IMG/VR virus record: IMGVR_UViG_3300020179_000035
Span: 1-58,843 of that record
DNA from: a virus
Reading direction: 5' to 3' (one strand)
DNA: 58,843 nucleotides
The notes under the pieces were generated by a model that did no database searches, was not told the DNA's origin, and saw nothing but the letters and a program-made list of their open reading frames with translations. Positions 15,646 through 24,119 of this stretch are shown piece after piece. Both the position numbers and the translations under genes were made by a program. Numbering within the stretch: position 1 is the stretch's first letter; every line of letters begins with the position of its first letter.

Positions 15646-15736
15646 CTATTACACAATACGTAAAATTTTTTATAGACACGAAAGGCACCGTGGGTGAAGT
15701 AGTGTCTATAAAAACCTGTAGTGTTTGTTGTAATAG
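15646..15736 (+). ncRNA. Candidate structured RNA
   Basis: An outer pairing CTATTACA (15646-15653) with TGTAATAG (15729-15736) encloses a perfect 13-bp stem TTTTTATAGACAC-type (15667-15679) with its complement (15702-15714). The inner 22-base loop has a further short CACC/GGTG pairing. It ends about 10 bases before the AGGAG site of a 36-residue gene. It may be a leader regulator or a small RNA. Confidence 0.5.
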
Positions 15737-15755
15737 TCAAAAACTAGGAGATAAA

Positions 15756-15866
15756 ATGTCACTTGCTAAATTTAGAAAAGTATTTAAAGGTCATAAAAAA
15801 CCTGATCCTCCTTCAACTAAGGTTTTTCCTGAAAATACTGATCAAAAAAAACAAGGTGACAAATAG
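15756..15866 (+). CDS. Hypothetical 36-residue basic peptide
   Basis: ATG follows CTAGGAGATAAA. The peptide (MSLAKFRKVFKGHKK...) is basic with Pro and ends 7 bases before tRNA-Thr. No function is known; the good ribosome binding site supports it. Confidence 0.5.
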   Translation: MSLAKFRKVFKGHKKPDPPSTKVFPENTDQKKQGDK

Positions 15867-15873
15867 TCTCCTA

Positions 15874-15945
15874 GCCGAATTAGCTCAGTGGTAGAGCAAC
15901 CGCCTTGTAAGCGGTAGGTCCTCAGTTCAATCCTGAGATTCGGCT
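15874..15945 (+). tRNA. tRNA-Thr (anticodon TGT)
   Basis: Acceptor GCCGAAT/ATTCGGC, anticodon stem ACCGC/GCGGT, loop CTTGTAA, T arm CTCAG-TTCAATC-CTGAG. All stems are perfect. CCA is not encoded. Confidence 0.95.
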
Positions 15946-16065
15946 CCATGACAGTAGCCAATTTGCCTCAGTTCCCATAACTGGGGGGACGTGAAATCGT
16001 GTATAATGTTGGTGGACCCATATCTCCTCACGACTACTGTCACCTTATTTTGAAAGGTTAATAAA

Positions 16066-16488
16066 ATGAAGAAAATTATTTTTTTTACTCTTCTTTTAGT
16101 TTCTTGTATTTTTACTGCTTCTTGCGGTGCTAACAAATCTACAGATGAAACAATGCCACCTCTCACTACTGATCTGGATCGTGCATCTGATCAAACTGTC
16201 CTAATAACACAACCAATTATAACTTCTCCGTGGACTCATCGCAATGAAGCTTATTTAGATTATGTTTGGCAAAACGCCGATGTTCCTATCAGTGTTCTTG
16301 ACTTTAATCTTATGAGCTATGCAGAAATATGGTGCGATTTTATGCGTCGTGGAATGTCAAAAACTAATCTTCTTAATTGGATAAATGAAATGGCAACAGA
16401 TCAAGAAGAAATTGATCTATGGCTTGTTACTGCTGAAGCTTCATCAATATTTGTTTGTTCTGATCAAGGATACAAATGGAATCCTTAA
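16066..16488 (+). CDS. Lipoprotein of unknown function
   Basis: 140 residues. The N terminus is a lipoprotein signal: KK, a hydrophobic core, and lipobox TASC with Cys20 as the acylated residue. The rest is soluble and acidic, with WCDFM and two further Cys. It should be displayed on the outer face of the membrane, where superinfection exclusion or wall-related roles are possible. The upstream 120 bases hold TGACAGTAG/CTACTGTCA inverted repeats and a TATAAT box. Confidence 0.65.
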   Translation: MKKIIFFTLLLVSCIFTASCGANKSTDETMPPLTTDLDRASDQTVLITQPIITSPWTHRNEAYLDYVWQNADVPISVLDFNLMSYAEIWCDFMRRGMSKTNLLNWINEMATDQEEIDLWLVTAEASSIFVCSDQGYKWNP

Positions 16489-16688
16489 TCGAATCAACCC
16501 GCTATAAACGAACCATTTCTTGGTTAGCTAACTATATCAAAACTAATCCTAACGCTGATATGCATTTTCGTACTATTTGTTCTGTTCTCAGACAAGAAAA
16601 AAATTATTATATTAAGTGTGTATTGTTAGACAATAAATATTTATACGGTTCATTTTTGGCTGCAGCTAGGGAAAGTATTAAAGAATGA
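16476..16688 (+). CDS. Hypothetical protein
   Basis: 70 residues, overlapping the lipoprotein gene by 13 bases and the next gene by 4. Likely helical. No family is recognised. Confidence 0.5.
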   Translation: MESLIESTRYKRTISWLANYIKTNPNADMHFRTICSVLRQEKNYYIKCVLLDNKYLYGSFLAAARESIKE

Positions 16689-16942
16689 TTATTGTTACGG
16701 ACAATCCAAATCACGCTGCAATCCTTTCTCATCGTAAGCCTGGTTATTTAGTTATGAAAGATAATTCTGTTATTAAATTTGACGAACTTTTATATTTTAA
16801 TGACAATACAGAATGGATTGACCAGCAACCACCTTTTTATTATTATTGGAATAAAGCTGAAAATTTTCGTTCTGGAGTTTCTGTTTCCAATGTTCGATAT
16901 ATCTACTTTAAAGATGATCGAATATCCGAGGCTAGCATATAA
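16685..16942 (+). CDS. Hypothetical protein
   Basis: 85 residues starting with an ATGA overlap with the previous stop. Aromatic-rich and beta-like (FYYYWNKAENF). No family is recognised. Confidence 0.55.
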   Translation: MIIVTDNPNHAAILSHRKPGYLVMKDNSVIKFDELLYFNDNTEWIDQQPPFYYYWNKAENFRSGVSVSNVRYIYFKDDRISEASI

Positions 16943-16953
16943 ATTATTTGCTA

Positions 16954-17025
16954 GCCCTCGTCGTCTACTGGTTAAGACCCGACTCTTATAAAGTCGTTAA
17001 GGTGGTTCAATTCCACCCGGGGGTA
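16954..17025 (+). tRNA. tRNA-Ile (anticodon TAT)
   Basis: Acceptor GCCCTCG/CGGGGGT with G-T pairs at two positions, D arm GTCT/AGAC, anticodon stem CGACT/AGTCG, loop CTTATAA, T arm GGTGG-TTCAATT-CCACC. TAT reads ATA, a rare codon in many hosts. The 5' end can also pair with the end of the upstream gene (GCTAGCA/TGCTAGC). Confidence 0.88.
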
Positions 17026-17027
17026 CA

Positions 17028-17291
17028 ATGAATCCTTTACAATATTTTGATGAAGAATATTCTTCATTTGAAAAATCTATTAATACTGTTCTTTCTATTT
17101 TGATGCAATCTCATGACATATACGCAAAGATACAGACCATACAAAAAAGAATAAAAGCTGTTGATGAAAATAGCAAGCTTTCATTTCATGAAATGTCTTG
17201 TTTTTTAGATGATTTATCTCTTTTATCATCTTTGTCTTCCGAACTTTTATCTTCTATAGAAAAAATTAAATCTTCAATAGTTTTTAGATAG
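17028..17291 (+). CDS. Hypothetical coiled-coil protein
   Basis: 87 residues with long amphipathic helices rich in Leu, Ser and Lys. The ATG lies 2 bases after tRNA-Ile. No family is recognised. Confidence 0.5.
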   Translation: MNPLQYFDEEYSSFEKSINTVLSILMQSHDIYAKIQTIQKRIKAVDENSKLSFHEMSCFLDDLSLLSSLSSELLSSIEKIKSSIVFR

Positions 17292-17298
17292 GAATTTA

Positions 17299-17748
17299 AT
17301 GAATTCTAATCCTGTTTCCCGTAGAAGTTTGCCTAAAAATATTGCTGACATTTACGATTCTTTTACCGATTTAACTTCTAAATGGAGAGAAAATGCTTTA
17401 TGTAAAAATAGCGTTCTTTCTATGGAAGATTTCTTTTCTATCAATAGTGATAAAAAATCTGTCTATTCAGCTTCAAAAGCTATATCAATGTGTAATTCTT
17501 GTCCCGTTCAAGTTGAATGCCTACATGAATCTATGAAATATAATTACGATGGCGTTTGGGGTGGGACACTATATCGTCAACGTATATATTTCATTAGAAA
17601 CTATCTCAATAATGATCTTGCTAATCTGACTATGGAAAAAGCTAAAGAGTTCGTTCAAATGGCCAAAATCCAAAATCTTACACTTTTTAAAATTAAACGT
17701 AAATATCGCAGAAAGGCTGTACAGAAAGATGACTTACTTTCGCAATGA
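17299..17748 (+). CDS. WhiB-family Fe-S transcription regulator
   Basis: 149 residues. Four Cys in the WhiB pattern (Cys35, Cys65, Cys68, Cys74; the CNSC and ECL parts are typical) would bind a 4Fe-4S cluster; MEDFF lies between. GVWGGT (85-90) is the family's hallmark turn, followed by a basic region. WhiB proteins bind the sigma factor and are confined to actinobacteria and their phages. It may reprogram host transcription or block superinfection. This is the best single host indicator in the window. Confidence 0.88.
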   Translation: MNSNPVSRRSLPKNIADIYDSFTDLTSKWRENALCKNSVLSMEDFFSINSDKKSVYSASKAISMCNSCPVQVECLHESMKYNYDGVWGGTLYRQRIYFIRNYLNNDLANLTMEKAKEFVQMAKIQNLTLFKIKRKYRRKAVQKDDLLSQ

Positions 17749-18505
17749 CGATGATCTCTTTGATTATGACCCAGAGACAGATACCGATACAGAAGAAAGT
17801 GTTTCTGATTCACCTCAATCAGAACAACACTTTTCATCATCCTCGAACAAAAACAAAACTTTAGAAGATTTCATTTCTTCTGCTAAAGAATTCATAAATG
17901 AAATATCTTCAACTGAAATTTCTGCAATTGATGAGCGAAAGGTAAAACTTGCTACTAGTTTCCATGATGCTACTGCATTATATCATGAAAAAGTTCAAAC
18001 TCCTGCTTACACTAAATCAGTAAGTATTGTTCTAAATACTTTGACTAATGGAGACTTTACTAAAATTCTAATGTTCAATCATAAAGAAGCTCTTATTCTT
18101 CAAAGACTTCGTTATTTATCTATGATGAATAAAATTTTTTCTCAGTCAAATTTAGATCAAAGCGTTATTAAGGAACTCTTTGAATTTATGAATGTAGAAT
18201 ATTCCGTTGAACATGTGCAAATATTTTATTCTTCTTCTGTCAATATTTCTCGTTTTTGTTTAAATCTTGATAGACTTATATACAAATATTTGGGTGAAAA
18301 ACTTAATCTTCCCATTAAACAAGAATTGCTTGATGACACTTATATAAACGAACCAGATAAGTTTTTTGCTCAGCTTAATACTTCTGTTGTTGACGATTAT
18401 GCATCTCAATCATATGGTTCTCTTTATGCTGAAATGGCAAATGATGGTATTTTGCAAGGTCTTTCTAATATTTATAATATACCATTCAATTATAAGGCTA
18501 ATTGA
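17729..18505 (+). CDS. Hypothetical protein
   Basis: 258 residues, overlapping the WhiB gene by 20 bases. The N-terminal 45 residues are acidic and Ser-rich, probably disordered; the rest is helical. No family is recognised. Its stop overlaps the start of the M50-like gene. Confidence 0.6.
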   Translation: MTYFRNDDDLFDYDPETDTDTEESVSDSPQSEQHFSSSSNKNKTLEDFISSAKEFINEISSTEISAIDERKVKLATSFHDATALYHEKVQTPAYTKSVSIVLNTLTNGDFTKILMFNHKEALILQRLRYLSMMNKIFSQSNLDQSVIKELFEFMNVEYSVEHVQIFYSSSVNISRFCLNLDRLIYKYLGEKLNLPIKQELLDDTYINEPDKFFAQLNTSVVDDYASQSYGSLYAEMANDGILQGLSNIYNIPFNYKAN

Positions 18506-18966
18506 TGAAAAAAATAAAGCTTATTTTTCGTAAAGTTCCTAAAATTACATGGACTATATTTACTGCTTCCGCAGTGGCAGCAGTTAATTATTCTATAATT
18601 CACAGTTCATTTGTATTTTTCGCCATGCTTGTTTTATTTACTCATGAAATAGCTCATTATTTTATGGCCAAAAAGCTTGGTTCCAACCCATCTTTTCCTC
18701 TTTTTATACCACTGCCATTATTTGCTATAGCCTTTACTAGGGTTCCAGGTTTATCCAATGAGTCACAAATAAAAGTAGCCCTTTCGGGTCCTCTTGTAGG
18801 ATTTTTAACTGCTTTTGTTTTATTTCTTTTAAATATTATTTTTAACTTCACTACTACAATAGGTCTCGCTGTATTAGCTATCGGTGAACTCTTTTTCAAT
18901 TTTATGGGAACTGATGGCGCAAAATACCGAACCGCAAAAAGGAATATTGCATTATGCATCTCTTAA
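18505..18966 (+). CDS. M50 site-2-protease-like membrane protein
   Basis: 153 residues. HEIAH (47-51) in a hydrophobic segment is the zinc site of M50 proteases, and a later NFMGTDGAK segment sits where these enzymes have their third ligand (DG). SGPLVGF in between matches the family's second conserved helix. Four or so membrane segments are seen. Site-2 proteases cut membrane-bound regulators inside the bilayer. A phage-encoded copy next to a WhiB protein might alter host signalling. The start is the ATG overlapping the previous TGA. Confidence 0.65.
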   Translation: MKKIKLIFRKVPKITWTIFTASAVAAVNYSIIHSSFVFFAMLVLFTHEIAHYFMAKKLGSNPSFPLFIPLPLFAIAFTRVPGLSNESQIKVALSGPLVGFLTAFVLFLLNIIFNFTTTIGLAVLAIGELFFNFMGTDGAKYRTAKRNIALCIS

Positions 18967-19163
18967 TACTTCCCTTTATTTTAGCTGGTGTAAGTGCTAA
19001 GGTCATTAATAATAGACTGAAAAACAAAACCCCAGAAAAACAAATTGATATTATATTGGCTAGTTTCTTTACCACAGTAACACCACAACACTTTGGGGAA
19101 TTCAATGAAAATATCCAAAATTCAAATAAAACATCAAGAAGAAAGAGACAAAATACGCACTAA
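18954..19163 (+). CDS. Hypothetical protein with N-terminal hydrophobic segment
   Basis: 69 residues, overlapping the protease gene by 13 bases. Hydrophobic residues 2-16, then a basic and polar tail. The last 59 bases overlap the next gene. No family is recognised. Confidence 0.4.
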   Translation: MHLLILPFILAGVSAKVINNRLKNKTPEKQIDIILASFFTTVTPQHFGEFNENIQNSNKTSRRKRQNTH

Positions 19164-19365
19164 AATATCTAACTTTTTGGAAAATTCTTATTTTGACATA
19201 CAGAGTCTCACTCCGGGAGCTGCAATAGACGAACAGTATTTGGCTAGGGTACTTACAAAGTTAGCGATAGGATCTGCCACTGTATGGTGGTCTATACTAG
19301 AAATCAAAGATTTTATTGTTCTTCGTAAACTCACTAAAGGAGTTAAACGTGACATATCCCAATAA
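19105..19365 (+). CDS. Hypothetical helical protein
   Basis: 86 residues from the ATG at 19105, preceded by GGGGAATTCA. Basic helical N terminus and an amphipathic middle. It overlaps the genes on both sides. Confidence 0.5.
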   Translation: MKISKIQIKHQEERDKIRTKISNFLENSYFDIQSLTPGAAIDEQYLARVLTKLAIGSATVWWSILEIKDFIVLRKLTKGVKRDISQ

Positions 19366-19753
19366 TCTTCCGCCATCTTCTAAAATCGCTATGGACAATT
19401 TCAACTTTTCTTTCTCAATGGCTAATAAAGCTAGTGTTGAAATACAAAAATCTTATGATGCCATTTCAGAAAGAATTCAAGCTATCGTAGAATCTGAAAA
19501 GTTTTATGTTTCTGGCATTCCTGTTCTCAAAAATATTCTTATGCTTGGCGGCACTAAGAATGATCTTAAAAAACTAGCCAAAGCTTTATCTCGTTTGGCG
19601 GATCTTGTTGATGTCCATGAAACTCTTGAAGGCAAAATGAGTCTTGTTAAAGTTATTAATGATGATCCTCATTGGTTTGCTTGGGCTTTTGGTGATTTTT
19701 CCAAAGACGTTGATGTGGGCATTGACAAGATTTTTAAAGAATTAGACAATTAA
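19349..19753 (+). CDS. Hypothetical helical protein
   Basis: 134 residues starting at GTG, 6 bases after AAAGGAG; the upstream in-frame codons lack a site. It is helical throughout, with no motif. It is the last gene before the conjugation-like cassette. Confidence 0.55.
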   Translation: MTYPNNLPPSSKIAMDNFNFSFSMANKASVEIQKSYDAISERIQAIVESEKFYVSGIPVLKNILMLGGTKNDLKKLAKALSRLADLVDVHETLEGKMSLVKVINDDPHWFAWAFGDFSKDVDVGIDKIFKELDN

Positions 19754-19773
19754 ATTTATTTAAGGATTAAACA

Positions 19774-21207
19774 ATGAGCAATGTACAATATTCTTTTGTT
19801 TCAACAGAAGAAGGGCATCTTACTTTTCGTTCTTCTGTTAATTCTTTTGGTCTAGACCATGTTACTGATAAGGACATGGTTTCTTTTTATACATCTTTCT
19901 CTAATTATGCCTACATTGATACTGGATTGATGCCTGTTGATGGTTCAGGTTTATTAGCTCTTCGTTCCGCTGGCAATCATACCCAAATTGTTTATCAACA
20001 TAAACCAGGTATGTATTATATTAACTGGGGTTCGCATGAGGGTGACAAGGATGCTGTTAAGTATTATGTTGCTCAACCTTATCGCATTGTTATTGCCGAC
20101 CTTGTAGATGGAAACATTTACGGTGCAAGAACATTCTATACACCAATTCCTGTCACTTATCCTGATATACCACTCTATCACGTTAATCTTCCAAATATTA
20201 ATTGCAAAGGGTATCGTGGCAATGCAGTAGGCTGGATTTGTTTGTACCATACTGAAGATATAACAAATTATCCTTTTGGAGAAAAGCTTGCCAAAGTTCT
20301 TGATCGTTGTTCTGGTACTGAAGCTTACAACGATATTAATATGAATGAAACTGATGGTCCTCGTTTCTATTCCGAAAACGAAAAACCAAGTTTTCTTCAT
20401 GATCCTTTTGAATGGCAAGAATATTCTCATAAGTATGGATATGAATGGACTCTTGATCCCGACCTATGGATCCCTGTTTTAGTTAAAAATCGCGACGATC
20501 AAGGCAAACACGATTATAGTGGTCAGCCATTAACTTTGGCTGATGCTATTACTGGTAATTATTCTGTTTATTATTCCGATACTGTCATACCCAAACCTGT
20601 TAATCAAATACTTCGCTCTGACTATTCTCTTCCTTCTTCTAAAGTTTTTGCTTGGTTTAAACAAGCTTACAATTCTTCTACCACTCAATCTCCTGTTATT
20701 AATGTCATTGAAAAATCTCAAACTATTAAAGTAGATCAAAGCAATGCCCAACCAGTATTTGTACCAGAAGAAGATGTATCAGAAGAAGATGTATGGTACT
20801 GTGACAACTGTCAAGAAACCTTTTCAGTTCATGATTGTACTCCAAATACCACATATCATTCTGCCTTTATTTGCGCTCATTGCTTTGAAGATAAATACGT
20901 TTATGCTTTAAATACTAACGATTATCATCATGCCGAATCTGAAAATATGTTGTGGTTAGCTATTTCGGATGCTTGGATCTATCTTCCCAAGGCATCTCCT
21001 GAAACCTACAAATATTGTAGCGATTGTGATACTGGTATCTATATAACTCACCAAAAATTTGATGAATTCCATATGGCTCCCAAAGAAGCAGATTTACCTG
21101 AAACTTGTCTTTCTTGTTATGAACAATTTCAAGCTCAACAACATAACTATGAAAATTCTTTAATAGCTTTAGATGAAACGCCAGAAGAAAATACAACGCC
21201 TTTTTGA
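19774..21207 (+). CDS. E2-like / PRTRC protein B-like protein with C-terminal zinc ribbons
   Basis: 477 residues. The N-terminal 200 residues show the pattern of PRTRC protein B, a prokaryotic E2 (ubiquitin-conjugating) relative: TGLMPVDGSGLLAL (50-63), a later strand pair, NLPN (138-141) and then GWICLY with Cys156 where an E2 has its active-site Cys. The C-terminal part has two Cys-rich modules: Cys343/346 with Cys367/370 and Cys415/418 with Cys445/448, each able to bind zinc. It is directly before the JAMM, E1 and ubiquitin-like genes in the same direction. The E2 fold is a family-pattern inference. Confidence 0.5.
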   Translation: MSNVQYSFVSTEEGHLTFRSSVNSFGLDHVTDKDMVSFYTSFSNYAYIDTGLMPVDGSGLLALRSAGNHTQIVYQHKPGMYYINWGSHEGDKDAVKYYVAQPYRIVIADLVDGNIYGARTFYTPIPVTYPDIPLYHVNLPNINCKGYRGNAVGWICLYHTEDITNYPFGEKLAKVLDRCSGTEAYNDINMNETDGPRFYSENEKPSFLHDPFEWQEYSHKYGYEWTLDPDLWIPVLVKNRDDQGKHDYSGQPLTLADAITGNYSVYYSDTVIPKPVNQILRSDYSLPSSKVFAWFKQAYNSSTTQSPVINVIEKSQTIKVDQSNAQPVFVPEEDVSEEDVWYCDNCQETFSVHDCTPNTTYHSAFICAHCFEDKYVYALNTNDYHHAESENMLWLAISDAWIYLPKASPETYKYCSDCDTGIYITHQKFDEFHMAPKEADLPETCLSCYEQFQAQQHNYENSLIALDETPEENTTPF

Positions 21208-21260
21208 TATGACAAACATAAATATACAAATAATTAAAATATTAATATTTAGGAGAAATA

Positions 21261-22964
21261 ATGTCTGAACAACTAGCTCTTCCTCTTGAGCAAAACGAAG
21301 AAGAATATCTTACATTGGAAGATCTTAATCCTCTTTGGATTACTCCTGATGGTCTTCCAACTTTTATGGCAGATAGATCTGACATTTGTGAATGTATTGA
21401 GTCTTTTGGTTTTAGCATTTATTATATTATTGCTAACGAAGCAAAAGAAATTAAGCCTACAAATACTTCTTCTCACTACACTGGTACTGTTACATACAAT
21501 AATACCAATAAAACAGCTGCCATAACTCCTGTTCCTGTTATCGTTAGGTCTTCTCAAATCTATCGTGTTGTTAACAATTTTGTTGGTCGTTCTGTTGCGG
21601 CTGTTCGCCCAGAACTTACAAGCGATTTTGTTGATATGGAAGAGGAGGCTATTTACAACATGCCTCCAATTCCTTATATTCTCATTGAAAAGCTTGATCA
21701 ATTCTTTAGACTTGTTGAAGCTCAACATGGTACAGAATCTATCGTGATGCTTACATTTGACCAAGACAAACAGGAATCTGACGGCTGGGGCATACTTGTT
21801 CCCGATCAGTCCAATACTTCTGTTCACTGCAATTACGATCCAGACAGTATCGCTCAGATTAAACCCGACAATGTCCTCATTGTTGGCTCTGCGCATAGTC
21901 ATCCTGGAATGAGCGCTTATGCTTCTGGGACTGATCATGCAGATCAAGCTGATTTTGATGGTATTCACATTACTTTTGGCTGGCAAAAATCTGTAAACAA
22001 CGGTGCAACTCAATATTATATTGAAATGCAAATGGCTGGAAAAGCTTACAAGCTTGATCCAGAAGATGTTTTTGAAGGTTACAATATTGATAGGGCCCCA
22101 GATCCTGAAGTTGTAGGATGGACTGATAAAGTAAAAAAAGTCAACCCCCCCAGTACGGGGGGTACAGTAACGGCAGTTCCTGGGCAACCTCTGCCCCAAC
22201 CCCAGGCTCCTATTCAGGCTACTACGGTGGGTGGACCCAGTAGTAAAAAGCTTACTGGTTATATCAATTATTCCTCTCATATGTTAAATATTATAGATGA
22301 GACTATAAGTTATGAACACAAAGCTATTCTTGTTTGCGAAGTAACTCCTGCAAATGATAAAACTAAGTTTCATTGTCCATCTTGCTTTTCTTATCTTCCT
22401 ATCAGTTCTATAACTCGTGATTATTGTTGTTCTTTTTGTGACGTTCCCTTGTGTCTTCCGGACACTTCAATAGATCAAATAGTTTATGATATATCTAAAT
22501 ATTGTGAAGAAAGAAATATTTCTCAAGACGCTGTTTTATATATGCTCACTAAAGATATTCAAAATGAATACATGATTTTGAGACTTACTCCAGAGCTAAT
22601 TACTGATTATCTTGATTATCAATGGCCAAAAAATAATTCTCCTATTAATGATGAACAGCTTACTCTTTGTTGTTCTCAAACTAAAGATCAATGTTTTTGT
22701 GAAGTTCAAATTCTAACTATGGATACTTTTGATTTTGATAATTTTATGGGGAATTCTGATGTTTATTCACAACATTCTGATTGCTGGAAATGTGAGCATT
22801 ATTACACAGCTCACTGCCCTAGATACATAGATCTTGTAACCACTTTTATGTCTTCTCCTGACAAGAAAGAACCAAAGCAATATTCTGAAACTATTGTTTC
22901 AGACGGTTGTGCATATTATAAAGACATATATGCATATGAAAGAGATACATATGAACCCCACTGA
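21261..22964 (+). CDS. JAMM/JAB metallopeptidase with Cys-rich C terminus
   Basis: 567 residues. The catalytic core lies at about residues 138-260: Glu159, then HSHP (His212, His214) and S-x-x-D (Ser222, Asp225), the JAMM zinc motif of ubiquitin-like deconjugating enzymes, including PRTRC protein A. The N-terminal 130 residues are unassigned. The C-terminal half has two Cys clusters (CPSC...CSFC near residue 370 and a CWKC-type cluster near 510) that look like zinc sites. It would process the precursor or remove the ubiquitin-like protein encoded downstream. AGGAGA precedes the ATG. Confidence 0.8.
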   Translation: MSEQLALPLEQNEEEYLTLEDLNPLWITPDGLPTFMADRSDICECIESFGFSIYYIIANEAKEIKPTNTSSHYTGTVTYNNTNKTAAITPVPVIVRSSQIYRVVNNFVGRSVAAVRPELTSDFVDMEEEAIYNMPPIPYILIEKLDQFFRLVEAQHGTESIVMLTFDQDKQESDGWGILVPDQSNTSVHCNYDPDSIAQIKPDNVLIVGSAHSHPGMSAYASGTDHADQADFDGIHITFGWQKSVNNGATQYYIEMQMAGKAYKLDPEDVFEGYNIDRAPDPEVVGWTDKVKKVNPPSTGGTVTAVPGQPLPQPQAPIQATTVGGPSSKKLTGYINYSSHMLNIIDETISYEHKAILVCEVTPANDKTKFHCPSCFSYLPISSITRDYCCSFCDVPLCLPDTSIDQIVYDISKYCEERNISQDAVLYMLTKDIQNEYMILRLTPELITDYLDYQWPKNNSPINDEQLTLCCSQTKDQCFCEVQILTMDTFDFDNFMGNSDVYSQHSDCWKCEHYYTAHCPRYIDLVTTFMSSPDKKEPKQYSETIVSDGCAYYKDIYAYERDTYEPH

Positions 22965-23715
22965 TTCCAAACGTTTCATTCTTGTTGGCGCTGGAGGAAT
23001 CGGCACTTGGCTTGCCGCTGGTCTTGTTCGCCTTCTTGAATGGAAGTTTCCCAATTCTGCTCTTATCATTGTAGATGGCGATACTTACGAAGAAAAAAAC
23101 AAAGAGCGTCAAGATTTTACTAAGCTCGGCAATAAAGCCGTTGTCAAAGCTACAGAATTAGTTCCACAATTTCCCAAAACTACAATTATCCCCGTTGCTA
23201 AATGGGTTGTTGATGATAATTTTTCTGGAATTGCGGACGAACAAAGTCCTAAAATTAAAGCTAGTGATCTTATCAGAGAAAACGATGTTATTTTTGCTGT
23301 AGTTGACAATTTTGCTGCAAGAAAAATACTTTTTGATGCCGCAACAAAACTTAATAACGTTGACGTTTTTACAGGCGGAAACGACGATGCTTTATTTGGT
23401 TCTATTTATCATTATCAGAAACGCGATGGCGTAGAGATTACTGTTCATCCAGCTGAATTTCATCCAGAATATCATAATCCTCCAGATAAAAATCCTGGTG
23501 AACTCAGCTGCCAACAGCGTTCTCAAATTGAAGGCGGAACACAGCTTCTTGCTACTAATATGGCGGTTGCATCTTTTATTCTGGGTAGGGTTCAGAAAAT
23601 TATAGTGTCCAATCAGAGTCCGGAAGAAACAGAAATTTTCTTCGATCTGGGCATAGGCAAATCTGAGCCGTACAACAGAATGCATTCATCCCTGAATGAA
23701 ACAATTACAGTATAA
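22951..23715 (+). CDS. ThiF/E1-like adenylating enzyme
   Basis: 254 residues from the ATG at 22951, overlapping the JAMM gene by 14 bases. The Rossmann motif is GAGGIG (13-18), followed by VDGDTYEEKN and ERQ (52-54), the E1/ThiF nucleotide motif, and VVDN (117-120). GELSCQQR holds Cys187, a candidate for the thioester or transfer Cys. Such enzymes adenylate the C-terminal Gly of a ubiquitin-like or sulfur-carrier protein. The PRTRC ThiF protein has this size. The adjacent ubiquitin-like gene makes the pairing convincing. Confidence 0.85.
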   Translation: MNPTDSKRFILVGAGGIGTWLAAGLVRLLEWKFPNSALIIVDGDTYEEKNKERQDFTKLGNKAVVKATELVPQFPKTTIIPVAKWVVDDNFSGIADEQSPKIKASDLIRENDVIFAVVDNFAARKILFDAATKLNNVDVFTGGNDDALFGSIYHYQKRDGVEITVHPAEFHPEYHNPPDKNPGELSCQQRSQIEGGTQLLATNMAVASFILGRVQKIIVSNQSPEETEIFFDLGIGKSEPYNRMHSSLNETITV

Positions 23716-23716
23716 T
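23711..23716 (+). promoter_or_regulatory. Candidate -10 of the ubiquitin-like gene
   Basis: TATAAT overlaps the stop region of the E1 gene and lies 20 bases before the ATG, with AGGAG between. No good -35 is seen. Confidence 0.4.
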
Positions 23717-23736
23717 ATAAAATAGGAGATATTACA

Positions 23737-23991
23737 ATGGAAACCTCAAGTAGCAGTGAAGGACAGCCAAGCCGTTCTTCCGGTATGGCCAATATTCGTT
23801 ATGGCGTTTACAATCAGCCTAGCAATATTGCCGGTAAGTCAATCAAGGAAGTTCGTGAGCAATTCAGCAAGATTTGGGGAATCCCCAATGATGCTGTCGC
23901 ATACTGTGGCAAAGATAAGCTTGACGAGAACGCAGTAATTCAACCTGGTCAGAACGTCGAATTTCACCGTCGTGCTGGCGAGAAGGGCTGA
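23737..23991 (+). CDS. Ubiquitin-like protein (PRTRC protein C-like)
   Basis: 84 residues. A 16-residue Ser-rich, probably flexible N terminus precedes a beta-grasp-sized domain of about 67 residues. It ends FHRRAGEKG: the terminal Gly after a basic and aromatic strand matches PRTRC protein C, which ends similarly in RRA...GxKG, and no residues follow the Gly, so no maturation is needed. It could be conjugated by the E1 and E2-like proteins. Its codons end in C or G more than its neighbours', suggesting high expression. It sits between its own -10 box and a strong terminator. Confidence 0.7.
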   Translation: METSSSSEGQPSRSSGMANIRYGVYNQPSNIAGKSIKEVREQFSKIWGIPNDAVAYCGKDKLDENAVIQPGQNVEFHRRAGEKG

Positions 23992-24002
23992 TTACTCATA
24001 TA

Positions 24003-24068
24003 CGAACAGTTGTTTCTAACACTGTTCGGTAGGGGGAGGATACTCTTTATGGGTATCCTCCCCCTCTC
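24003..24068 (+). terminator. Double hairpin terminator after the ubiquitin-like gene
   Basis: First hairpin: CGAACAGT/ACTGTTCG (24003-24028). Second: GGGGGAGGATAC with GTATCCTCCCCC (24032-24064), followed by TCTCATTT. The pair lies in the 128-base gap between the ubiquitin-like and AAA genes. Confidence 0.8.
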
Positions 24069-24119
24069 ATTTACTTCATTATTTAAAAATCCTACAACTA
24101 ATATTACGGTGATAAGATA

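Noticed and set aside
20530-20751. Minus-strand frame in the E2-like gene
   Set aside because: Shadow frame; the plus-strand gene is continuous and has motif support.
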